Shown piece after piece: positions 32,102-36,500 of a stretch of 36,500 bases of DNA. Below the pieces are notes generated by a model. The model had not been told where the DNA came from. It searched no databases and saw only the letters and a program-made list of their open reading frames with translations. The translations under genes were made by a program, and so were the position numbers. Position 1 is the stretch's first letter; the number at the start of each line of letters is the position of its first letter. The stretch covers positions 1-36,500 of the forward strand of contig NZ_JAEKMI010000045.1 in assembly GCF_020217485.1 (NCBI RefSeq), written 5' to 3'. The stretch is from Mycobacterium sp. WUMAC-067. GTDB lineage: Bacteria > Actinomycetota > Actinomycetes > Mycobacteriales > Mycobacteriaceae.

Positions 32102-33310
32102 CTAGAGGACATAGCGGCGGCGAATGACACGGAAGCGTTCCCACATCGCGGCGGCGCGTTCTTCGGGGCTCACCATGGCGGTTCCTTCGGGGAGCACGCG
32201 GGGCAGCTCGTCGTGCTTGACCACCCGGGTGTCCAGCGCGGCGGGTTCGCCCTCGAGCATGTGCCGATAGGTGAGGTTGCCACGTTCGAAGCCCTGGGTG
32301 TCCAGCCAGTTGTGCACGCCGGGATCACGATGGGCCATCACCAGCCGGATGCGCCCGTCGCGGTCGACCCTGGTGCGGCTCGGCGTGTAGCTCACCGGGC
32401 GGTACAGGTAATCCATGCTGTTGAAGAAGACGCCCATGTTGGTGAACATCCACAACCCGTCGTGGGCGCCGAATTCGACGATCAGCGCCTCGTCGGCGGC
32501 CAGCTCCCAATACATGTTGGCGGCGGCCCGGCCGCGCTTGCCGTCGGCGTCGGTCGTCGCGACGCCGGGGAAACTGTTCGGGTGGTCGGCGTCGACGCCG
32601 CCGTAGTGGAACGCGAACTCGGGCCAATCGGACATCAGGCCGGTGACGAAATCGCCGGCCCAGCGCATCGCCTCGACCATGTCGGCGGGCGTGGGCAACG
32701 GTTTGGGGGAGGCCATGTCGACGCGCTCGATGCGCAGCCGCGCGGGAAGCTCGTCCCAGCGGTCGAATCCCTGGCGGATGAACAGCTTTCGTGACTCGGG
32801 CGTGGTGGGCAGCCAGTTAGGCCCACGCTCGGGACCGCCGATGAAGAGCTCGAACTCCCCGTCCTCACCGGTGCGGAGCTGATGGCCGAGCAGGTTGGCT
32901 TCCGGTGTGTCGCCGAAGGGTTCGTGCAGCACGCCGGGGCCGGGCGTGCGTCGGCCCTGCACGGTGACGTTGAAGAATCGAGAGGTGCCGCGGGTGCCGG
33001 TGAGCCGGTACGCCGAGTGCCCGTCGATCCATGCCTGCTGGTAGGTGAAGTCGGCGCAGTCGCCGCCGAGCTTGCGGGTGGGGCCGCTGAAGGTGTGCAG
33101 CGCGGGGTAGCCGGTGTCGCGGGTTTCGAGGGCGAGATCGAAGGCCTGGCCGAGGTTTTGGGTGAGGAACCGGTAGGCGTCGACGCGATGCGTTCCCGAC
33201 GCCGGGTTGTGGTCCTTGAAAACGCGCTCGCCCGCCCGCCGGAGCCGGTCACAGAATTCGGTCCAGGCTGCTTGCAGGGCCGTGTCGTCGGGACCGTCAC
33301 CGAAGGCCAT
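32102..33310 (-). CDS. DUF1214-like protein
   Basis: 402 residues, no signal peptide or membrane helix. Landmarks are ACLETRDTGYP-like text (seen as LALETRDTGYPALHTF), YRLTGTRGTSRFFNVTVQG, GPNWLPTTPESRKLFIRQGFDRWDE and the later MGVFFNSMDYLYRPVSYTPSRTRVD. This is the pattern I remember from DUF1214-containing proteins common in mycobacteria and sphingomonads. No catalytic function is established. ATG 33310 lies 2 bp after the TIM-barrel gene stop; a longer upstream frame adds 15 residues encoded over the other gene. It belongs to the six-gene run. Confidence 0.75.
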   Translation of the reverse strand: MAFGDGPDDTALQAAWTEFCDRLRRAGERVFKDHNPASGTHRVDAYRFLTQNLGQAFDLALETRDTGYPALHTFSGPTRKLGGDCADFTYQQAWIDGHSAYRLTGTRGTSRFFNVTVQGRRTPGPGVLHEPFGDTPEANLLGHQLRTGEDGEFELFIGGPERGPNWLPTTPESRKLFIRQGFDRWDELPARLRIERVDMASPKPLPTPADMVEAMRWAGDFVTGLMSDWPEFAFHYGGVDADHPNSFPGVATTDADGKRGRAAANMYWELAADEALIVEFGAHDGLWMFTNMGVFFNSMDYLYRPVSYTPSRTRVDRDGRIRLVMAHRDPGVHNWLDTQGFERGNLTYRHMLEGEPAALDTRVVKHDELPRVLPEGTAMVSPEERAAAMWERFRVIRRRYVL

Positions 33311-33312
33311 GC

Positions 33313-34116
33313 TCACGCACCCAGCCTGTCCAGCATCGCGCCGGCGACATCGCAAGCGCGCCGGGCGGATTCGAGCCGCCCCGCCGTGTCGATACGGGGA
33401 CCGATGAGTTCGAGGTCGAAGCCGTGCGTGTAGCCGCCGGCGAGCGCCTGGGCCACGAACGCTTCGATCGGAATGGTGCCGTCGCCGGGGACCGCCCGGT
33501 TCGGCAACGCCCGGTCACCGAGCACATAGTCGCTCAGCTGGATGAGCGCCGCCCGCGGCAGCGCCCGCTGCACCTGCGCCTCGAAATCCCCTTCGGCCCA
33601 ACAGTGAAACACGTCGATGCAGACCCCGAGATCGCTCATCTCCGCCAGGGTAACGGTGTCTCGCAGCGTATGGGCGAGATGAATGTCGGCGTACAGGCTC
33701 GATGCGTTCTCGATCGCCAGCGCCACCCCGGCGTCCTTCGCGCGGGCAGCGCAGGGCGCGACCATGTCGCAGAATCGCTCGGCGGCCTGTGTCCAGGTGA
33801 GGTGTCCGCGTCCGCCGGTGAGCATGTAGACCGTGCGCGCGCCCACCTCGGCTGCCGCGTCGATGACGGTGGACAGCGCATCGCGGGCGGCGTGGGCGTC
33901 GGAGGTGAGGCTACCGCCGGCGAAGAGGTGATATACCGCCTCCACGGTGTAGTTGTTGTGCCGCACCAGGATTGGAAACTGCGGGTCGAGCAGCTGGCTG
34001 TCCAGGATGCTCAACCGGGAGACGCCGAGCGTGGCCCAGTGCTCTTGCAGCTCGGCCGGCGAAGCGCCGTAGAAGGTGACGTTGTGGACGGACAGACGGT
34101 GGTGTGCGCCCGTCAT
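33313..34116 (-). CDS. Sugar-phosphate isomerase/epimerase-like TIM barrel
   Basis: 267 residues. The AP-endonuclease-2/xylose-isomerase-like fold is recognised by repeating beta-alpha units (LSILDSQLL, ARTVYMLTGGRG, AIENASSLYADIHLAHTLRD, GVCIDVFHCWAEGDFE, AALIQLSDYVLG, FDLELIGPRID). Metal ligands may include E in AIENAS, D in CIDVFH, and E in FDLELIG. The substrate is unknown. The ATG at 34116 directly precedes the stop-start junction with the sulfotransferase gene (1-bp gap). Confidence 0.82.
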   Translation of the reverse strand: MTGAHHRLSVHNVTFYGASPAELQEHWATLGVSRLSILDSQLLDPQFPILVRHNNYTVEAVYHLFAGGSLTSDAHAARDALSTVIDAAAEVGARTVYMLTGGRGHLTWTQAAERFCDMVAPCAARAKDAGVALAIENASSLYADIHLAHTLRDTVTLAEMSDLGVCIDVFHCWAEGDFEAQVQRALPRAALIQLSDYVLGDRALPNRAVPGDGTIPIEAFVAQALAGGYTHGFDLELIGPRIDTAGRLESARRACDVAGAMLDRLGA

Positions 34117-34117
34117 G

Positions 34118-35287
34118 TCAGCGCCGGTTTTCGATCGCGACACCAAACCGGTCACGGAACGGCTTGAATTCGGCGTGCAGCGCGTCGAGGTCCTCGCCGA
34201 TGTCGGTGAGCAGTTGTGTGGAGTAGCGGAACTTTCCGTAGCGGTCGCCGCGATTGTCGGTCAGGTAGGCGCGCATCGCGGACTCGGCCTCGGCCGTCAG
34301 CTCGCGACCGCAGAACGTGTAGTAACGCCGGACGGCGCCAACGTGATCGGCGATGAAGTCGGCGTAGCGCAGGTGCAGGATGCGGGGATCGTCGACCAGG
34401 GGGTTGCTCATGGTGTTGGCGACCCCGGCCCGGGTCAACTCCAAGTGCATCTTCGCCAGGGCATGCAGGTCGACGGTGCCGACCATGCCTTCGGCGATGT
34501 CGGCCATCATCATGGTGCGCGACGCGGCGACCTGCACGGGGTCGCGATGCAGCCACACCATTCGCGCGTCGGGGTAGGTGTCGAACAGTTCCTTGAGCCG
34601 GAATCCGTGAAAGCCCTTCAGCACCCAGTACTTTCGCGGCCGGCGGTATTGCAGCTGTTGCAGCATCGCCTTGTGCAGCCGGTATTGAGCGGCAGGATCG
34701 GTGGCCAGGCCGCCAACGAGCGACTGCATGGGCACCCGCCACCACGCCGTGGGTGTCATCACGCGAAAGTCGAACGCCCAGGTGCGTTCGTCTTCGGGCA
34801 GGCCGTCACCCAGCATGTCGTTGTAGGGATGGCTGCGCAGCCATTTGGGCATCTTCGCGTTGATCTCGCGCCAGTCGGCGTCGGCCCGCGCCCGGCGCTG
34901 GTCGCCGGGTCCGCTGAGTCCCGGCGGCGGGGACGGATACATCACCTCCCAGAACCGCAACGCGCGAGCGTGCGGGTCGACGGACATCAGGGCGTGCATC
35001 AGCGTTGTCCCCGAGCGCGGTTCGCCAGTAACGAACATCGGCGAGTCGATCACTTCCTCGCCGATCGGGTACCGGTTGCGGTCCTCGATGAGTTCAAGCC
35101 GCGACGTCAGCAGCCATCGACATACCTGCGCGGCTTCGAATCTGCCGTCGGCGTCCATGCCGAGGCCGTTCAGATGGTCGACGGCGACGGCGAAGCGCTC
35201 CGGCAATGTCGGATCGCCGTAGTCGCGCAGCCCGGTCTCGGCCTCGGCGGCGGCGAGCAACTCCGCGGCGTCCAAAGGTGTTGTCAC
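34118..35287 (-). CDS. Sulfotransferase
   Basis: 389 residues. The PAPS phosphosulfate loop is FVTGEPRSGTTLMHALM (PRSGTT at 90-95), and the 3'-phosphate site is near VWLHRDPVQVAASRTMM. KYWVLKGFHGFRLKELF and ILHLRYADFI are also typical of bacterial Sulfotransfer_3 enzymes that transfer sulfate to lipids or small molecules. GTG 35287 overlaps the stop of the oxidoreductase gene by 4 nt. It lies in the middle of a six-gene run, so its acceptor may be the product handled by those enzymes. Confidence 0.9.
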   Translation of the reverse strand: MTTPLDAAELLAAAEAETGLRDYGDPTLPERFAVAVDHLNGLGMDADGRFEAAQVCRWLLTSRLELIEDRNRYPIGEEVIDSPMFVTGEPRSGTTLMHALMSVDPHARALRFWEVMYPSPPPGLSGPGDQRRARADADWREINAKMPKWLRSHPYNDMLGDGLPEDERTWAFDFRVMTPTAWWRVPMQSLVGGLATDPAAQYRLHKAMLQQLQYRRPRKYWVLKGFHGFRLKELFDTYPDARMVWLHRDPVQVAASRTMMMADIAEGMVGTVDLHALAKMHLELTRAGVANTMSNPLVDDPRILHLRYADFIADHVGAVRRYYTFCGRELTAEAESAMRAYLTDNRGDRYGKFRYSTQLLTDIGEDLDALHAEFKPFRDRFGVAIENRR

Positions 35288-36411
35288 GACGGGTCTCCGC
35301 AGAGCCGCACGAGTTCGTCCTCCGCGGCGCGGACGTTCGCCGCCGACGCCTGCGCGTATGTCAGACCGGCCATGGCGCCGTAGTCGAGAATCTTCGGCAC
35401 GCGCAGGCCCGCGTCCACATACGTCTTGACGATCTTGGCGACCTCTTTCGGTGTCCCGTGGGGGACGACGGAGAGCACCATCTCGGGTCGCACCTTGCCC
35501 AGGAATTCGACGATGCGGTCCCGGGTGAGCACCGCGGGGTCGATGTCTTGAAAGCCGCGCCAATCGTCGCCCATCGGGTGCTCGAAACCGAAGTCGCGCA
35601 ACGTCTTCGCGGACACCTGTAGCAGAAATGCCTTGACCAGGGGTGCTTGCAATATCTCGGTGAGGGCCGCGTCGTCCTTGCCGATCAGGCATACCTGGAT
35701 GAAGCACGGTGTGATCGCCATCGGGTCGCGGCCGGCGCGTTCTGCGGATGCCCGCACCGCGGAGAGCATCTCGGCGTAGTGCTCGGGAGTCCAGGCGCCC
35801 GCCGGCCACCACCCGTCGGCGTGCCGGCCGGCGATGTCGAGCATCCGGGGGCCGCTGGCGCCGACCCAGATCTGCGGTGGCCGGCCCTCGTAGGGCTCGG
35901 TGTCCAGGCGGGCGTGGTGCAGCGAATAGAACTGCCCATCGAAATCGACCGGGCCGTCGCTTCCCCAGAGCAGCCGGATCACCGTCAAAGCTTCCTCGAA
36001 ACGGCTGACCGGACGGGAGAAGTCGAAACCGTAGGGCAGGGTGTTTTCGCTCTCGCCGCTGCCCAGGCCGAGGATGAAGCGCCCCTTGGCGAGGTGATCG
36101 ATGGTCAGCGCCGTCTGCGCGAGCATGACGGGGTGGCGGCGCACCGTGTCGACCACGGCGCTGACAAGCGGCACCCGCTCGGTCAACACTGCCGCCGCGG
36201 CCGCGACCGCGAGCCCGTCGAGGTGGCGGTGCGGCGACGGGGAAGCGGTGGCCAAGTCGGTGAACTCGGGAGTCCAGATCGAGTCGGGCCAGAAGCTGAC
36301 CATGTGATCGGGCAGCCAGATCGAGTGGTAGCGGCCGCTGTCCAGTTCGGCGAGCCGGGACAGGTCGAGGGGGAGTGTGGTGCGGAGGAACGCCGCGGGC
36401 TGAACGGTCAT
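35284..36411 (-). CDS. F420-dependent luciferase-like oxidoreductase
   Basis: 375 residues. The family is shown by YHSIWLPDHMVSFWPDSIWTPEF, HPVMLAQTALTIDHLAKGRFILGLGSGE, FEEALTVIRLLWG and PPQIWVGASGPRMLDIAGRHADGWWPAG. It is closest to mycobacterial F420 proteins of the methylenetetrahydromethanopterin-reductase-like or phthiodiolone-ketoreductase-like type. Substrate unknown. It is the first gene of the minus-strand run toward tetR, with its promoter expected in 36412-36500, where I see no clear element. Confidence 0.88.
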   Translation of the reverse strand: MTVQPAAFLRTTLPLDLSRLAELDSGRYHSIWLPDHMVSFWPDSIWTPEFTDLATASPSPHRHLDGLAVAAAAAVLTERVPLVSAVVDTVRRHPVMLAQTALTIDHLAKGRFILGLGSGESENTLPYGFDFSRPVSRFEEALTVIRLLWGSDGPVDFDGQFYSLHHARLDTEPYEGRPPQIWVGASGPRMLDIAGRHADGWWPAGAWTPEHYAEMLSAVRASAERAGRDPMAITPCFIQVCLIGKDDAALTEILQAPLVKAFLLQVSAKTLRDFGFEHPMGDDWRGFQDIDPAVLTRDRIVEFLGKVRPEMVLSVVPHGTPKEVAKIVKTYVDAGLRVPKILDYGAMAGLTYAQASAANVRAAEDELVRLCGDPS

Positions 36412-36500
36412 CGAAAGATGATGCTAAGCACCCGCACAGCGTCGTGTCGATGATTTGGTCCCAACGGCCGCGAGCGTAACGCGGTGGCGGATTCTCGACG

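Noticed and set aside
1..36500. CRISPR arrays, tRNA genes, insertion sequences
   Set aside because: No spaced repeat array, no cloverleaf with a typical T-arm, and no transposase-like protein was found on either strand by eye.

Overview
The window is high-GC actinobacterial DNA and I read it as a slow-growing Mycobacterium, probably of the M. avium group or a relative. The basis is gene order and protein resemblance to M. tuberculosis H37Rv, recalled rather than searched. From 7923 to 32080 the order follows Rv0022c (whiB5), Rv0023 to Rv0030, Rv0036c, Rv0037c, Rv0038, Rv0039c, Rv0040c (mtc28), Rv0041 (leuS), Rv0042c, Rv0043c, Rv0044c and Rv0045c. This backbone is interrupted by blocks that, as I remember it, H37Rv lacks at these places. 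No rRNA, tRNA, insertion sequence or CRISPR array was seen.

Layout. (1) 1-2440: the edge of a DinB-like gene, then an IdeR-type iron box in front of mbtL-mbtM, the acyl carrier protein and acyl-AMP ligase that supply the lipid tail of mycobactin. (2) 2710-5003: a 618-residue polymorphic-toxin-like protein with a mycobacterial helical N-terminus, a proline-rich linker and an RHS/CDI-like C-terminal domain, followed after 2 bp by a 144-residue candidate immunity protein of lower GC. (3) 5072-7827, minus strand: acyl-CoA dehydrogenase, pirin and a small GNAT acetyltransferase. (4) 7923-15163: a little-understood mycobacterial island. WhiB5 and an XRE regulator diverge across a region with four regularly spaced half-sites. 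Then come an NlpC/P60 peptidase, two proteins sharing a helical domain with it (one ending in what looks like a dead NlpC/P60 half), an EspC-like small protein, two small unknown proteins, a 584-residue protein with three L-E-x-T-Q-V motifs, and a YbaB-like protein. (5) 15222-22781: core genes for a DinB-like protein, an MFS transporter, YqgE, a small membrane protein, the Mtc28 antigen and leucyl-tRNA synthetase. (6) 22787-28341, minus strand: SDR, MarR, a polar amino-acid ABC transporter with fused binding protein and permease, a GntR/FCD regulator and an F420-type oxidoreductase. (7) 28362-36411: an Old Yellow Enzyme-like protein diverging from an epimerase, then a tight six-gene minus-strand run (luciferase-like oxidoreductase, sulfotransferase, TIM-barrel protein, DUF1214-like protein, Rv0045c-type hydrolase, TetR) that may be one transcription unit.

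The least described parts are the island at 7923-15163, which combines redox and XRE control, a wall peptidase, a possible pseudo-peptidase, an ESX-type small protein and candidate phosphothreonine motifs, and the toxin-immunity pair beside it. Several starts (mbtL, Rv0029-like, Rv0030-like, leuS, marR) lie 6-8 nt after a -10-like hexamer without a Shine-Dalgarno sequence, which fits leaderless mRNAs.
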